A program made the position numbers and the translations under genes. Source: Natronomonas aquatica (GTDB taxonomy: Archaea > Halobacteriota > Halobacteria > Halobacteriales > Haloarculaceae). From it: a stretch of DNA of 64,000 nt. A model generated the notes under the pieces. The model did not search any database. It saw only the letters and a list, made by a program, of their open reading frames with translations, and was not told the origin of the DNA. The stretch covers positions 124,001 through 188,000 of the forward strand of contig NZ_JAHLKM010000002.1 of the NCBI RefSeq assembly GCF_024449025.1, given 5' to 3'. Positions 26,280-35,130 of this stretch are shown piece after piece (the stretch's first letter is position 1; every line of letters starts with the position of its first letter).

Positions 26280-26990
26280 TCACGCGACGGCGTTTCGGAG
26301 GGTACCGATGCCTTCGTAGTGGATCTCGATCTCGTCGCCGCGTTCGAGTAGCCCCGGATTCGCGGGGCTCCCGAAGCTGACGACGTCCCCCGGTTTGAGC
26401 GTCACCCGATCGGAGAGAAACGAGACGATCTGCCGTGGCTTGATTAGCATACTCTCGGTGGTGTCCTCCTGTCGGAGTTCGCCGTCGATGTGGGTCGTCA
26501 TCTCGACGCCGACCGGTTCGATATCGGCGATGACGGGACCGAGCGGTCCAGAGGCGTCGAACGCCTTCCGCGCCGACAGCGATTCCTGGTCGAGGCAGTC
26601 GAGGTCGTTGAGGATCGTGTACCCTCGGACGACGTCGTCGACGTCGCCTTCCTCGATTCCCTTGCACTCGGTGCCGATGACCGCGGCCAACTCACCAGCG
26701 TACGTCAACTCCGAGGAAAACTCCGGGTACGGGATCGGCCGTTCGGGCGGATGCAACGACACCGGTGGCTTGATAAAGAACGTCGGATCGTCCGGCGTCT
26801 CATAGCCCATCTGATCGATCGTCTCGTCGTAGTTCCTCCCGGTACAGTAGAGCGCCGACGGTTCACACGGTGCGAGCAGGTCGTACTCCTCGGGGACGTA
26901 GGTCCCGTCGTCGGTGTGGACCGTCCCGTCGTCGTCGTCGTATTCTCCCTCCAGAATCCCGGCCGGTGTCTCGATGCGTGCGTGCTTCAT
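26280..26990 (-). CDS. Fumarylacetoacetate hydrolase family protein
   Basis: 236 aa FAH-fold enzyme (hydrolase/isomerase acting on 2-oxo-enol acids). The metal-binding pattern is visible in FFIKPPVSLHPPERPIPYPE, ELTYAGELAAVIGTECKGIE (E-x-E-like metal ligands) and GYTILNDLDCLD. The C-terminal loop LKPGDVVSFGSPANPGLLER is typical. The start at 26990 (MKHARIETPAGILEG) is preferred over 27029 by family N-terminus. Substrate unknown; it converges on the uspA gene with a 6-bp gap. Confidence 0.85.
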   Translation of the reverse strand: MKHARIETPAGILEGEYDDDDGTVHTDDGTYVPEEYDLLAPCEPSALYCTGRNYDETIDQMGYETPDDPTFFIKPPVSLHPPERPIPYPEFSSELTYAGELAAVIGTECKGIEEGDVDDVVRGYTILNDLDCLDQESLSARKAFDASGPLGPVIADIEPVGVEMTTHIDGELRQEDTTESMLIKPRQIVSFLSDRVTLKPGDVVSFGSPANPGLLERGDEIEIHYEGIGTLRNAVA

Positions 26991-27050
26991 ACGGACGACG
27001 GCGACCGCCGCTTCCTTACGTGTTGCCATCGTCCGGCTCTACCGCAACGG

Positions 27051-27737
27051 TCACTCGACGGGGCGAACCAGCTCCGGGCGATCGTTTGACGGATCGTTCA
27101 CCGCCGTCGACACCGGGTACGATCGGAACGGCTCCGGGGACGCCGGCTCGAAGGCGACATCCTCGCCGTCGAGCCACACCTCCTCTCTCCTTGGCGGGAG
27201 TATGACGGCCATCCGGTGGTGGAGGGGCTCGACGACCTCGTTCGGTTCCGTCGTCAGAACGGTGAACGTCTCGATCGGCTCCGCTTCCGACGTGGCGAGC
27301 GAACTCCCGCCGAAATCATCGAGACCGGTCTGGTGGGTCGGTGGCGTCCAGCGTTCCCAGAGCCCGGCCATCGCGAAGGGGCGGTCGTCCTCGAGGGCGA
27401 CCCGATACGGCCGCGTCCCGTCGGCGGTCTCGACCCACTCGTAGAACCCGTCGGCTAACACGAGACACCGGCGGCTCTCGTAGGCCTCGGCGAAGGCCGG
27501 TTTGTCGGCGACCGTCTCCGACCGTGCGTTGATGTGGCGTTCGTTCGCGTCGTCGGCCCACCGCGGAACGAGTCCCCACTCCAGCCGCCGGACGCTGTCG
27601 GGATCAGCGTCGGTGATGACCGGAAGCGCCTGCCCCGGAGCGGCGTTGTACCGCGGCTCGAACGCGAACTCGAAGGTCGCATCGAACCGCGCTTCGAGAT
27701 CGGGACGGTCGGCGAAGAGACTGTAGCGGCCACACAT
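27051..27737 (-). CDS. SRAP-domain protein (HMCES/YedK family)
   Basis: 228 aa SOS-response-associated peptidase domain protein, which forms a covalent thiazolidine crosslink with abasic sites in single-stranded DNA through its N-terminal cysteine. After Met removal Cys2 is exposed (MCGRYSLF). The other catalytic residues are visible: Asn in RYNAAPG, NARSETV with its Glu, and His in LHHRMAVIL. The start at 27737 is fixed by the need for Cys2; upstream in-frame codons are not used. The protein looks complete. Confidence 0.92.
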   Translation of the reverse strand: MCGRYSLFADRPDLEARFDATFEFAFEPRYNAAPGQALPVITDADPDSVRRLEWGLVPRWADDANERHINARSETVADKPAFAEAYESRRCLVLADGFYEWVETADGTRPYRVALEDDRPFAMAGLWERWTPPTHQTGLDDFGGSSLATSEAEPIETFTVLTTEPNEVVEPLHHRMAVILPPRREEVWLDGEDVAFEPASPEPFRSYPVSTAVNDPSNDRPELVRPVE

Positions 27738-27905
27738 GCCGACAGCTACGGCCTCGCGATCGATATAGGTGGCGAACAGGTGGAACGCGGTCGATCCGAC
27801 GGCGGTGTTCCACACGACTGCCCCGGCCGCCGTCGGCGATCCGTTACGTCACGGGGCCTCTGGTCCCGGGATGGTACTTAAACCATCGTGTCGATCGACC
27901 GCGAA

Positions 27906-27911
27906 TTTAAA
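27906..27911 (+). promoter_or_regulatory. TATA box TTTAAA upstream of 27935 gene
   Basis: TTTAAA ends 23 nt before the GTG at 27935, the standard leaderless spacing, and supports the GTG start. Confidence 0.5.
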
Positions 27912-27934
27912 CGATATCACGACGTACAACCCGT

Positions 27935-28318
27935 GTGGCCGACGAGGAAACGCCGACATTCGCCATTCCGAAGCGTCCGACCCGGCGGTACCTGCGGCGC
28001 GGCGGCGTCGAATACGATGGCGAAACCGTGTTCTCGCTGTCTCCTCACACGAGGCGCGACGACGAATCGCTTCGGGAGCTCGTCGAGCGGGTCCTCGAGG
28101 AGGGGCCCTACCGGTACGGCGACTGGTTCGACCTCCCGATGCCGCTGTATCTCGTCCACGACGACCGAACGGGGGATACGTTCCGGGTCGCCGTCCGTGA
28201 CGACACCGTCGAACTGCACGTCCTCCCGGAGACCGGTACCGATGGGCTCCGTGCGTTCTACCGGCGGACCGACGCGCGTTCGGAGACGGGCTGGGACGTG
28301 ACTTGCCGAACCGATTGA
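27935..28318 (+). CDS. Conserved-looking haloarchaeal hypothetical protein, 127 aa
   Basis: 127 aa soluble acidic protein from a GTG at 27935, chosen because a TTTAAA box lies 23 nt upstream. Segments: [60 protein letters not shown] and [20 protein letters not shown]. The pattern of short beta strands around a helix suggests a small compact domain. I do not recognise a family or function. It precedes gcvPA by about 100 bp on the same strand. Confidence 0.65.
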   Translation: MADEETPTFAIPKRPTRRYLRRGGVEYDGETVFSLSPHTRRDDESLRELVERVLEEGPYRYGDWFDLPMPLYLVHDDRTGDTFRVAVRDDTVELHVLPETGTDGLRAFYRRTDARSETGWDVTCRTD

Positions 28319-28416
28319 TCGGCTCTAGGCGACGATCCGGCCGATCGATGGTTCCCGGTCGAAACCTCTCACAACCACTATTAGCGACGCGGTGCAACAC
28401 CGGTATAACGTTTCTC

Positions 28417-29745
28417 ATGACAGCAAACGGCAGCCCCTACGCGTCACACACCGACGCCGAGACGGAGGCGATGCTCTCGGCGATCGGAGCCGAAAGCGAG
28501 GCCGAACTCTTCGATATTCCCGAGTCGGTCCGGTTCGACGAATCACTCGGGATCGAACAGCGGGGCGAACAGGCGGTCCGATCGCTCATCGACCGGACGC
28601 TCGAGCGAAACGACGATCTTATCGAGTTTCTCGGGCGCGGACACTACGATCACTACGTTCCTTCGATGGTCGACCAACTGTCGTCTCGATCGGAGTTCCT
28701 GACGAGCTATACCCAGTACCAACCCGAGGTAGCCCAGGGTTTCCTGCAGGCGCTTTTCGAGTATCAATCGATGCTCGTCGAGCTAACCGGGCTCCCGGTC
28801 GCGAACTGCTCGATGTACGACGCGGCGACGGCGCTCGGTGAGGCCGCGACGCTCGCGATCCGCGTGCGGGCGGTCGACGGGGACCGGGTACTCGTCCCCG
28901 AACGGCTCCAAGAGGGGCGCCGCCGAACGCTCGAGAGTTATCTCGTCGGCCACGATGTCGGGATCGAAACGTATCCGATGGCCGACGGGATCGCCGACGT
29001 CGAGGCGCTCTCCGAACGGATGGGCGAGGAGACGCTTCTGGTGTACGCCGAAACACCGACAGTCCGGGGAACGATCGAGGAACGACTCGACGCGATCGGG
29101 GATCTGGCGGCCGACAGCGGCGCGCTATTCGTCGTCGGCTCCGATCCGGTCGCGCTCTCGGTACTCGAACGGCCGGCAGATGTGGGCGCCGACGTCGCCA
29201 TCGGCGAGGCTGCAACGCTCGGACTACCGGCGGCGTACGGCATGGGAACGGGACTGTTCGCCTGCCGGGAGGAGTTTCTCAGACAGGTTCCCGGACGCCT
29301 CGTCGGCGCCAGCGAGGACGCGAGCGGTCGTCGCGCGTACACTCTGACGCTTCAGACCCGCGAACAGCATATCCGACGCGAGCGGGCGACTTCCAACATC
29401 TGTACCAATCAGGCGTGGGTCGCGTTGCGGACCGCGATGCATCTCGCCTGGCTCGGACCGGACGGACTGATCGATCTCGCGGAAGACTGTGTGACCCGAC
29501 CGAAAGAACTCGCCGCCCGGATCGACGACATCCGGGGTATCGGGGCACCGGTCCACGACCGACACCACTTCAGGGAGTTCGTCGCCCGCACCGACCAGCC
29601 CGCCGCCGCCGTCGCGGCCGACCTCGAACGCGACGGCTACGCTGTCCACGTCCTCGACGAACACGAGATTCAGATCTGTACGACCGAGACGAACGAGGAC
29701 GCGATCGACGGCTTCCTCGAGGCGCTCCGGGAGGCGGCACGATGA
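28417..29745 (+). CDS. gcvPA: Glycine dehydrogenase (decarboxylating) subunit 1
   Basis: 442 aa N-terminal half of the split P-protein of the glycine cleavage system; with GcvPB it decarboxylates glycine and passes the aminomethyl group to lipoylated GcvH. Typical segments: [60 protein letters not shown] and [20 protein letters not shown]. The ATG at 28417 matches the family N-terminus. The stop overlaps the gcvPB ATG (ATGA). gcvT and gcvH are not adjacent. Confidence 0.94.
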   Translation: MTANGSPYASHTDAETEAMLSAIGAESEAELFDIPESVRFDESLGIEQRGEQAVRSLIDRTLERNDDLIEFLGRGHYDHYVPSMVDQLSSRSEFLTSYTQYQPEVAQGFLQALFEYQSMLVELTGLPVANCSMYDAATALGEAATLAIRVRAVDGDRVLVPERLQEGRRRTLESYLVGHDVGIETYPMADGIADVEALSERMGEETLLVYAETPTVRGTIEERLDAIGDLAADSGALFVVGSDPVALSVLERPADVGADVAIGEAATLGLPAAYGMGTGLFACREEFLRQVPGRLVGASEDASGRRAYTLTLQTREQHIRRERATSNICTNQAWVALRTAMHLAWLGPDGLIDLAEDCVTRPKELAARIDDIRGIGAPVHDRHHFREFVARTDQPAAAVAADLERDGYAVHVLDEHEIQICTTETNEDAIDGFLEALREAAR

Positions 29746-31196
29746 CCGGGTCCGACGGGGGCCCCGATCCCGACGATCCACTCGAATACGACCAGGCTCG
29801 CTGGAGCGTCGACGACTCCCGGTACGAGCCGCTTCTGTCCGAGAAGAACACCGACCGAGTGACCGTCGAATCCTCGCTTCCGGACGGGCTGACACGCGAT
29901 GAGCTGACGCTCCCGTCGCTCCCGGAACCCGCGCTCGCCCGCCACTACACCCGGCTCTCGGAGATGAACTACGGCGTCGAGTCGGGTCCGTTCCCGCTCG
30001 GCTCCTGTACGATGAAGTACAACCCGAAGTTCACCGAGGACGTCGCCGCCCGTCGCGAGGCGTCGGTCCACCCCGATCGGTCGGAACGATCCGTTCAGGG
30101 TCTCCTCGAGATCCAACACCGCCTGCAGGAGCAACTCGCGACGATCGGCGGTATGGACGCCGTCACGCTACAGCCGCCGGCCGGCGCCGCCGGCGAGTTC
30201 ACGGGGATCCTCATCGCGAAGGCCTATCACGAGGCCAACGGTGACGATCGGACGGAGGTCGTGGTTCCCGATTCCGCACACGGGACCAACTTCGCGAGCG
30301 CGGCGATGGCGGGGTACGACGTGGTCGAGTTGCCGAGCGGCGACGACGGCCGGGTCGATCTCGAGGCGCTTTCGGCGGCCCTCTCGGAGCGAACGGCGGC
30401 GTTGATGCTGACGAACCCCAACACCCTCGGGCTGTTCGAACGCAATATCACCGAGATCGCCCAAATGGTCCACGAGGTCGGCGGCCTGCTGTACTACGAC
30501 GGGGCGAACCTCAACGCCCTGCTCGGGCGCGGCCGCCCCGGGGACATGGGGTTCGACCTTATGCATTACAACGTCCACAAGACCTTCGCGACACCCCACG
30601 GCGGCGGCGGCCCGGGAGCCGGTCCCGTCGGCGTGACCGAGGAACTCGCGGAGTTCCTCCCGGATCCGCACGTTCGACGGGCGGACGGCGGGTACGAACG
30701 GTATACCCCGGTCCGTTCGATCGGGAAGGTCCACGGCTACGAGGGAAACTGGCTCGTATTGCTGAAGGCATACGCGTACATTACCCGCCTGGGCGGGGCG
30801 GGACTGACCGACGCGAGCGCGAAAGCCGTGCTCAACGCGAACTACCTCGCCGAGCGGATCGAATACGAGGTCCCCTTCGGGCCCTTCCACCACGAGTTCG
30901 TCGCGAGCGCGGGCGAGCAGGACGCTGCCGACGCCGCGAAACGGATGCTCGATTACGGCGTCCATCCCCCGACGACGAAGTGGCCGGAGACCGTCGACGA
31001 GGCGCTGATGACCGAACCGACCGAGATAGAGCGCAAACGAACCCTCGAACAACTCGCCGCGGCGTTCAACGCTGCTCGGGCGGACGACACGGAAACGCTC
31101 GAGGACGCTCCACAGCGGACGGCCGCCCGACGGATCGATCAGGCGTCGGCAGCGCGAAACCCCCGGCTCTCCTGGCAGGCGCTGGACGACGAATAG
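29742..31196 (+). CDS. gcvPB: Glycine dehydrogenase (decarboxylating) subunit 2
   Basis: 484 aa PLP-binding half of the split P-protein. The pyridoxal phosphate Lys is K280 in [20 protein letters not shown]; the typical [20 protein letters not shown] and [20 protein letters not shown] regions are intact. Its ATG lies inside the gcvPA stop, so translation is coupled. The C-terminal 40 residues are acidic and variable. Length agrees with archaeal GcvPB. Confidence 0.94.
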   Translation: MTGSDGGPDPDDPLEYDQARWSVDDSRYEPLLSEKNTDRVTVESSLPDGLTRDELTLPSLPEPALARHYTRLSEMNYGVESGPFPLGSCTMKYNPKFTEDVAARREASVHPDRSERSVQGLLEIQHRLQEQLATIGGMDAVTLQPPAGAAGEFTGILIAKAYHEANGDDRTEVVVPDSAHGTNFASAAMAGYDVVELPSGDDGRVDLEALSAALSERTAALMLTNPNTLGLFERNITEIAQMVHEVGGLLYYDGANLNALLGRGRPGDMGFDLMHYNVHKTFATPHGGGGPGAGPVGVTEELAEFLPDPHVRRADGGYERYTPVRSIGKVHGYEGNWLVLLKAYAYITRLGGAGLTDASAKAVLNANYLAERIEYEVPFGPFHHEFVASAGEQDAADAAKRMLDYGVHPPTTKWPETVDEALMTEPTEIERKRTLEQLAAAFNAARADDTETLEDAPQRTAARRIDQASAARNPRLSWQALDDE

Positions 31197-31508
31197 AACG
31201 ATCGATACGATTCTCGCCGTCTTTTTCGCTCCGCTGATCCGTATAGCTATACCCCCATCTGGTCGATTCTATATCGTTTTATACGATTTATGTATGTTCG
31301 CGCTACAGAAGTTGAGACCGGCCAGCCCGATGCGTAGTTGGTAGTGAGGGAACGAAACGGTCGTGTGAATACCGTACTCTATCGATCGAAAGCGTAGCTA
31401 CAATCATCGCGACTGAGAAACCGGACAAACACTTAATATACGCCGTATGACGACACCTGTGGTCTGATAATAACAGTGTTTATTACCTATCCCGAATTAC
31501 ATAGTATT
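31197..31508. other. AT-rich non-coding gap between gcvPB and the nickel region
   Basis: 312 bp with clearly lower GC than its flanks. A TATA-like TTAATATA near 31434 probably serves the membrane protein at 31509. A short symmetric stretch (ATCGTTTTATACGAT) near 31272 is visible. No ORF with coding character was found. It marks the left edge of a region of different composition. Confidence 0.5.
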
Positions 31509-31895
31509 GTGACGGACGAACAAAATAATTCCACGAGTTGGATAGGTTCACTCACCCGATTTCAGTGGCTAGCAGTTGCATTAGTCGTTATCACTGGCGT
31601 TCTCCACGTCTATGCTGGTATCGTCGAGGGACGGATTCCCGTTGCACTCGCAGGTGTCGGCTACGCCGGTGCTCTCGTGCTCTTTCTGTTCGACTACCGG
31701 CGGCGATTGCTCTATCTGATCGGGATTCCGTATACGGCCGTGCAGTTCCCCCTCTGGATCGTGGCCAAGTCAGAATACGGGACGATTGACTACGTTGACA
31801 AGGCGGTTCAGGTCGCCTTGATCCTCGTGTTTATCTATCTTTATCTGAACACACCGTCGGAGCCAGCCGGGAACACGGCAACGGCAGCGGACTGA
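31509..31895 (+). CDS. Membrane protein, four predicted helices, unknown function
   Basis: 128 aa from a GTG at 31509 (VTDEQNNSTSWIGSL). Helices: FQWLAVALVVITGVLHVYAG, IPVALAGVGYAGALVLFLFD, LLYLIGIPYTAVQFPLWIVA and AVQVALILVFIYLYL. The pattern HVYAGI...FDYRRRLLYLIGIP is seen in a set of small haloarchaeal membrane proteins of unknown role. GC is lower than in neighbouring genes. It lies beside nikR and the nickel transporter, but nothing in the sequence shows metal binding beyond one helix His. Confidence 0.7.
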   Translation: MTDEQNNSTSWIGSLTRFQWLAVALVVITGVLHVYAGIVEGRIPVALAGVGYAGALVLFLFDYRRRLLYLIGIPYTAVQFPLWIVAKSEYGTIDYVDKAVQVALILVFIYLYLNTPSEPAGNTATAAD

Positions 31896-31925
31896 ACGTG
31901 CGCATTAACGCGACGTCTATCGCGG

Positions 31926-32289
31926 TCAGTTATCCCGAATCACCATAATTTTCACCCGATTCACGCCGTCGAAGTCACGAAGGCGGTAGGTCAATTCCCG
32001 AACGCGTTCGCCGGTCCCCTGGCAAAACAAGGATTCGAGACACCACTCCCCTTGGTGTGTGTGAGTCGTGCTGGACACCGTGGAGTTCCCCGATCACCTC
32101 GTGATGGCGGTAGTCGAAGGCGACGAGCGCGATAACGTCCTCGCTGAGGTCTTCGAGTCGGGAATGCGACTCGATGTACTCCTGCATCGCTTCACGGACG
32201 GCCCGGGATCGGTTGTCCAACCCCTCATCCTGCCAGACCTGATCGAACTCGTCAATCACCGTATCGGGAATATTGAAACTCGTTCGCAT
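31926..32289 (-). pseudogene. nikR: NikR nickel-responsive repressor, frameshifted in the metal-binding site
   Basis: Ribbon-helix-helix regulator of nickel uptake. The N-terminal DNA-binding part is intact from the ATG at 32289 (MRTSFNIPDTVIDEFDQVWQ, NRSRAVREAMQEYIESH), as is the start of the ACT-like metal domain (VIGELHGVQHDSHT). There the frame is lost in a CA run (CACACACACC on the minus strand). Family sequence resumes in another frame as QGEWCLESLFCQGTGERVRE and then LTYRLRDFDGVNRVKIMVIR, ending at 31926. Adding one CA unit restores the full protein with the His-x-His...Cys nickel site. As given, the gene makes a protein without that site. It is divergent from a NicO transporter. Confidence 0.85.
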
Positions 32290-32389
32290 ACGGTCATATT
32301 TGATATCCGGACACAAGAGTCCCGAGTATGATGGTTCCCCCAATCAGGTATTAACAACCGTTATTCGGCGCTCTTTCCGATTTCAGGGT

Positions 32390-33235
32390 ATGACGATGGT
32401 GTCTGGCGACACGTTCGGCCTACTGCTCGGTGCGGTCGCACTTGGCGCTGTCCACGGGGTCGAGCCCGGTCATGGGTGGCCCGTCGCCGCCTCATACGCG
32501 CTGGATCAGACGAACAAGTGGCTCTACGGCCTTGCGGCGGGGTTCATCATCGGTATCGGCCACCTCATCAGTAGTCTCACGATGGTTGGCGCGTTCTTCT
32601 ACGCGAAATCCTATTTCAGTCTCACACAGATAAACGAGCCCGTCACGGTTCTCAATACTATCCAGATCGGTGGCCCAGTCAGCCTGGCTGCGGGCGTATT
32701 GCTAATCGGTCTTGGGATCCGAGAGTACCGCCACGGCCACTCGCATGGCAGTCCCGATGGCGATCACTCTCACCCGCACGGGGGTCACGACCACGAGTCG
32801 ACGAACCACTCGGTACACGGCCACAGCCACGGTGATATTCACGAATATTCGAATCCACAGGACGACGAGGGAGTTCGTTCGCGCCTGAAACGCACTGTTC
32901 CGTTCATCGGGGGGCACTCACATACCCATGGGGACTCCGATGATGTCGCCGAGAGGGGATTGTTCGGAATCGCCTGGTTCGCCTTCCTGCTCGGGTTCGC
33001 TCACGAGGAGGAGTTCGAGATTATCGCCCTCTGTGCCGGGTCGAACTACTGTCTCGAACTGATGAGTGCGTACGCAATTACTGTTATTATCGGCATCGTG
33101 GGACTGACGATGTTACTGGTCGCGGGCTATCAGCACCACGAGGAGACTGTTAAACAGTACACACCGTATTTACCAGCCTTTTCGGCTGTGATCCTCATCA
33201 TCATGGGCGTTGGATTCATCATCGGCGTGTTCTGA
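32390..33235 (+). CDS. NicO/RcnA-type nickel or cobalt transporter
   Basis: 281 aa membrane transporter. Helix 1 holds the family motif GAVHGVEPGHGWPVAASYAL (His and Asp/Glu metal path), and further helices include LAAGFIIGIGHLISSLTMVG, VSLAAGVLLIGLGIREY and AYAITVIIGIVGLTMLLVAG. A cytoplasmic or external loop between helices 3 and 4 (about residues 118-185) is very rich in histidine (HGHSHGSPDGDHSHPHGGHD and similar), a metal-binding feature of Ni/Co carriers. Whether it imports or exports cannot be decided from sequence. It is divergent from nikR with a 100-bp shared control region, which predicts NikR regulation. GC is lower than average. Confidence 0.85.
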   Translation: MTMVSGDTFGLLLGAVALGAVHGVEPGHGWPVAASYALDQTNKWLYGLAAGFIIGIGHLISSLTMVGAFFYAKSYFSLTQINEPVTVLNTIQIGGPVSLAAGVLLIGLGIREYRHGHSHGSPDGDHSHPHGGHDHESTNHSVHGHSHGDIHEYSNPQDDEGVRSRLKRTVPFIGGHSHTHGDSDDVAERGLFGIAWFAFLLGFAHEEEFEIIALCAGSNYCLELMSAYAITVIIGIVGLTMLLVAGYQHHEETVKQYTPYLPAFSAVILIIMGVGFIIGVF

Positions 33236-33388
33236 ACATATTTCTGTCATCGGTCGTCGATCGGGAGATCGAGATCCCGCGCGAACTGCCGGATGCCTGC
33301 GTCCCCGGTGGGGTGTCAGTACGTTCCGGCGCGTCCGATCGAAAGACACCTCTTCGATTGCGGTTTTACCACTGACTCCGATCGCATA

Positions 33389-33547
33389 TCAGGCCGAGGT
33401 GTCGATCCCGTTGATCGTGACGAACCCGTACTCGCAGTTGGTACAGTGCCACTTTTTTTTCGTTCCGAGCTGGATCCGCATGCTCGCCGCTTTGTAGAAC
33501 TCCGATGCATCACATCGGGGACAGTCGTCTTCCAGCGAGAGGCTCAT
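33389..33547 (-). CDS. Small zinc-ribbon protein, 52 aa
   Basis: 52 aa protein from the ATG at 33547 (MSLSLEDDCPRCDASEFYKA) with two Cys pairs: CPRC near the start and CTNC in KKKWHCTNCEYGFVTINGID. This is a compact zinc ribbon of a kind common in haloarchaea, with unknown partners. Longer upstream frame has no conservation cues and crosses a promoter-like stretch. It may contact nucleic acid or protein; function unknown. Confidence 0.75.
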   Translation of the reverse strand: MSLSLEDDCPRCDASEFYKAASMRIQLGTKKKWHCTNCEYGFVTINGIDTSA

Positions 33548-33728
33548 GCATACCGGTAACGACTCCAAGGAATTGTACTTTTCTGGTTTCGTCCTCCCCC
33601 GTCGCACTAATATACCACATATGGCGATATAGAAACAACGGACTCGTCCGATCGACCTCCGTGTCGATAGTTCCGGATTCGACGATTGGACGCCAACGGT
33701 TTTTGAGTTCAGGCGTCTGGATTCGATT

Positions 33729-33782
33729 ATGTCGGCTCCCGACAACGTATCGACGACCGCCGAGCACTACACAGATCTATGA
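33729..33782 (+). CDS. 17-codon leader ORF coupled to the next gene
   Basis: ATG at 33729, reading MSAPDNVSTTAEHYTDL and stopping at 33782 inside the start of the next gene (TATGA overlap). A TATA-like TTTTTGAG stretch lies about 25 nt before this ATG, so transcription should begin here rather than at 33779. It could be a leader peptide or the true N-terminus of the next gene displaced by a frameshift. Confidence 0.3.
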   Translation: MSAPDNVSTTAEHYTDL

Positions 33783-34066
33783 CGCTCGCGGCGCTTCTCG
33801 AACAGTACGTCAGTCTCGGTATCTTCCTGGTCGCCGGAGCGCTGAGTGTTTTCAGTTACCTCGCGTGGCGACGGGAGCGAGATTCGCGGATGCGGATCGT
33901 CACTGCCGGCTACGCGATGTTCGCGGTATACGGACTCGTTGTCTTCCTCGAGTACCCGCTAATGCCATATCTCGGCGCCGAGACAGTCGAACTACTCGAA
34001 CACGGGGGAGCGATCCTCATCCTCGGTGGCCTGTTGACGTTTTTCATCGCCCTGACACGGGATTGA
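33779..34066 (+). CDS. Small membrane protein partnered with an HTH regulator
   Basis: 95 aa protein with three predicted helices: LEQYVSLGIFLVAGALSVFS, IVTAGYAMFAVYGLVVFLEY and ELLEHGGAILILGGLLTFFI. It starts within the stop of the 17-codon ORF and ends 3 bp before the HTH regulator, so the set is an operon. Small three-helix membrane proteins next to a two-domain winged-helix regulator recur in haloarchaea; they may sense the membrane state for the regulator. That role is inference. Confidence 0.7.
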   Translation: MTLAALLEQYVSLGIFLVAGALSVFSYLAWRRERDSRMRIVTAGYAMFAVYGLVVFLEYPLMPYLGAETVELLEHGGAILILGGLLTFFIALTRD

Positions 34067-34069
34067 GAG

Positions 34070-34591
34070 ATGCCGGAGCCAGATCTGGAACTGGATTCGC
34101 GGCGGGCTATCTACCAGCGGATAGCCGACACGCCCGGCATTCACTTCCGTGCGCTGCTTGAGGAACTCGATTACGCACAGGGAACGCTCCAGTACCAGCT
34201 CCGGTGGCTCGCCGACCGAGGGCTGATCGCGGTCTCCGACGACGGAAAGTACACTCGATACTATCCCGAAGCGGACTTCGACGAGGCGGACCAGACCGTC
34301 ATGAACGCGCTCCGTCGGGAGTACAGCCGCCGGATCCTCGCTCATCTCCTCGCGGACGGACCGTTTTCAACGAAGGAATTGAGCGACCGGATCGGAAAGG
34401 CGAACTCGACCGTCTCGTGGCATCTCTCGAATCTCGCCGACGCCGACCTCGTCACGAAAGAGCGGGACGGACGAAGCGTCGTTTACGAGGTCACAGACCC
34501 CGACCGGGTCGCGTACCTGTACACCGTCCATCGACAGTCCTTCACTGACCGAGTCGTGGATCGGCTCCTCGGACTCTGGGAGAGCTACTAG
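34070..34591 (+). CDS. Transcriptional regulator with two winged-helix domains
   Basis: 173 aa cytoplasmic regulator with two winged helix-turn-helix domains: residues about 10-75 (RAIYQRIADTPGIHFRALLE, GTLQYQLRWLADRGLIAV) and about 90-150 (RRILAHLLADGPFSTKELSD, NSTVSWHLSNLADADLVTKE). The C-terminal tail is helical. Such twin-HTH proteins pair with a small membrane protein, as here (3-bp gap). It ends with a 4-bp overlap with the convergent ferric-reductase-like gene. Target genes unknown; the neighbouring ApbE operon is one candidate. Confidence 0.8.
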   Translation: MPEPDLELDSRRAIYQRIADTPGIHFRALLEELDYAQGTLQYQLRWLADRGLIAVSDDGKYTRYYPEADFDEADQTVMNALRREYSRRILAHLLADGPFSTKELSDRIGKANSTVSWHLSNLADADLVTKERDGRSVVYEVTDPDRVAYLYTVHRQSFTDRVVDRLLGLWESY

Positions 34592-35130
34592 TTCGGGGCG
34601 GCGACGGACACGAGGTCTTTCAGGATCAACGCTCGCAACAGGAGCACGTAGGCGAGAAACGCGAGCGTCGGGCCCAGCAGGGGACGGATCAGACCGGTCA
34701 CGTCAGTGCCGATCGCGGCGGCGTGGATCGTCCCGAAGGCGAACCCGCCGTAGGCGAGCGAGTGGACGACCCTGGGTCCCCACGGCCGTGAGAACCGCTT
34801 CGCGTCGACGAACCCGAACACGGCAACGACGAGCAAGAGCAACGCGCCGACTCCGACGACGACCCCGCCGACGAAGTACGATCGAGAGTAGGCCGGCAAG
34901 GGAGCCTCTCCGGTAACGACGAACCACGTGTCGAGTATCCCCAACAGCGCGTGAAGGAGTGTCACGACCATCGCAAAGACCGAGAGTTCGATATGGACGC
35001 GCTGGGCCGCCTCGTGTAGTACGCCGAACGGCTCGGTGTTATAGAAGATCCCGGTGAGTACAGCGAGATAGAGCGTGGGGTACGCGACGAGGGCGGCACC
35101 GCGATCAAGCAGCCACACGAGTTCGGACAT
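34588..35130 (-). CDS. Bis-heme membrane protein of ferric-reductase type
   Basis: 180 aa integral membrane protein with about five helices. Histidines are spaced as in ferric reductase/NOX transmembrane domains: H46 and H60 in one pair of turns (RVHIELSVFAMVVTLLH), H123 and H136 in another (RVVHSLAYGGFAFGTIH), giving two b-type hemes stacked across the membrane. There is no fused FAD/NAD domain, so electrons must come from or go to a separate flavoprotein; ApbE two genes upstream points to a covalent FMN partner. The ATG overlaps the stop of the preceding gene (ATGA). Start at 35130 chosen over 35166 for this coupling. Confidence 0.75.
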   Translation of the reverse strand: MSELVWLLDRGAALVAYPTLYLAVLTGIFYNTEPFGVLHEAAQRVHIELSVFAMVVTLLHALLGILDTWFVVTGEAPLPAYSRSYFVGGVVVGVGALLLLVVAVFGFVDAKRFSRPWGPRVVHSLAYGGFAFGTIHAAAIGTDVTGLIRPLLGPTLAFLAYVLLLRALILKDLVSVAAPN

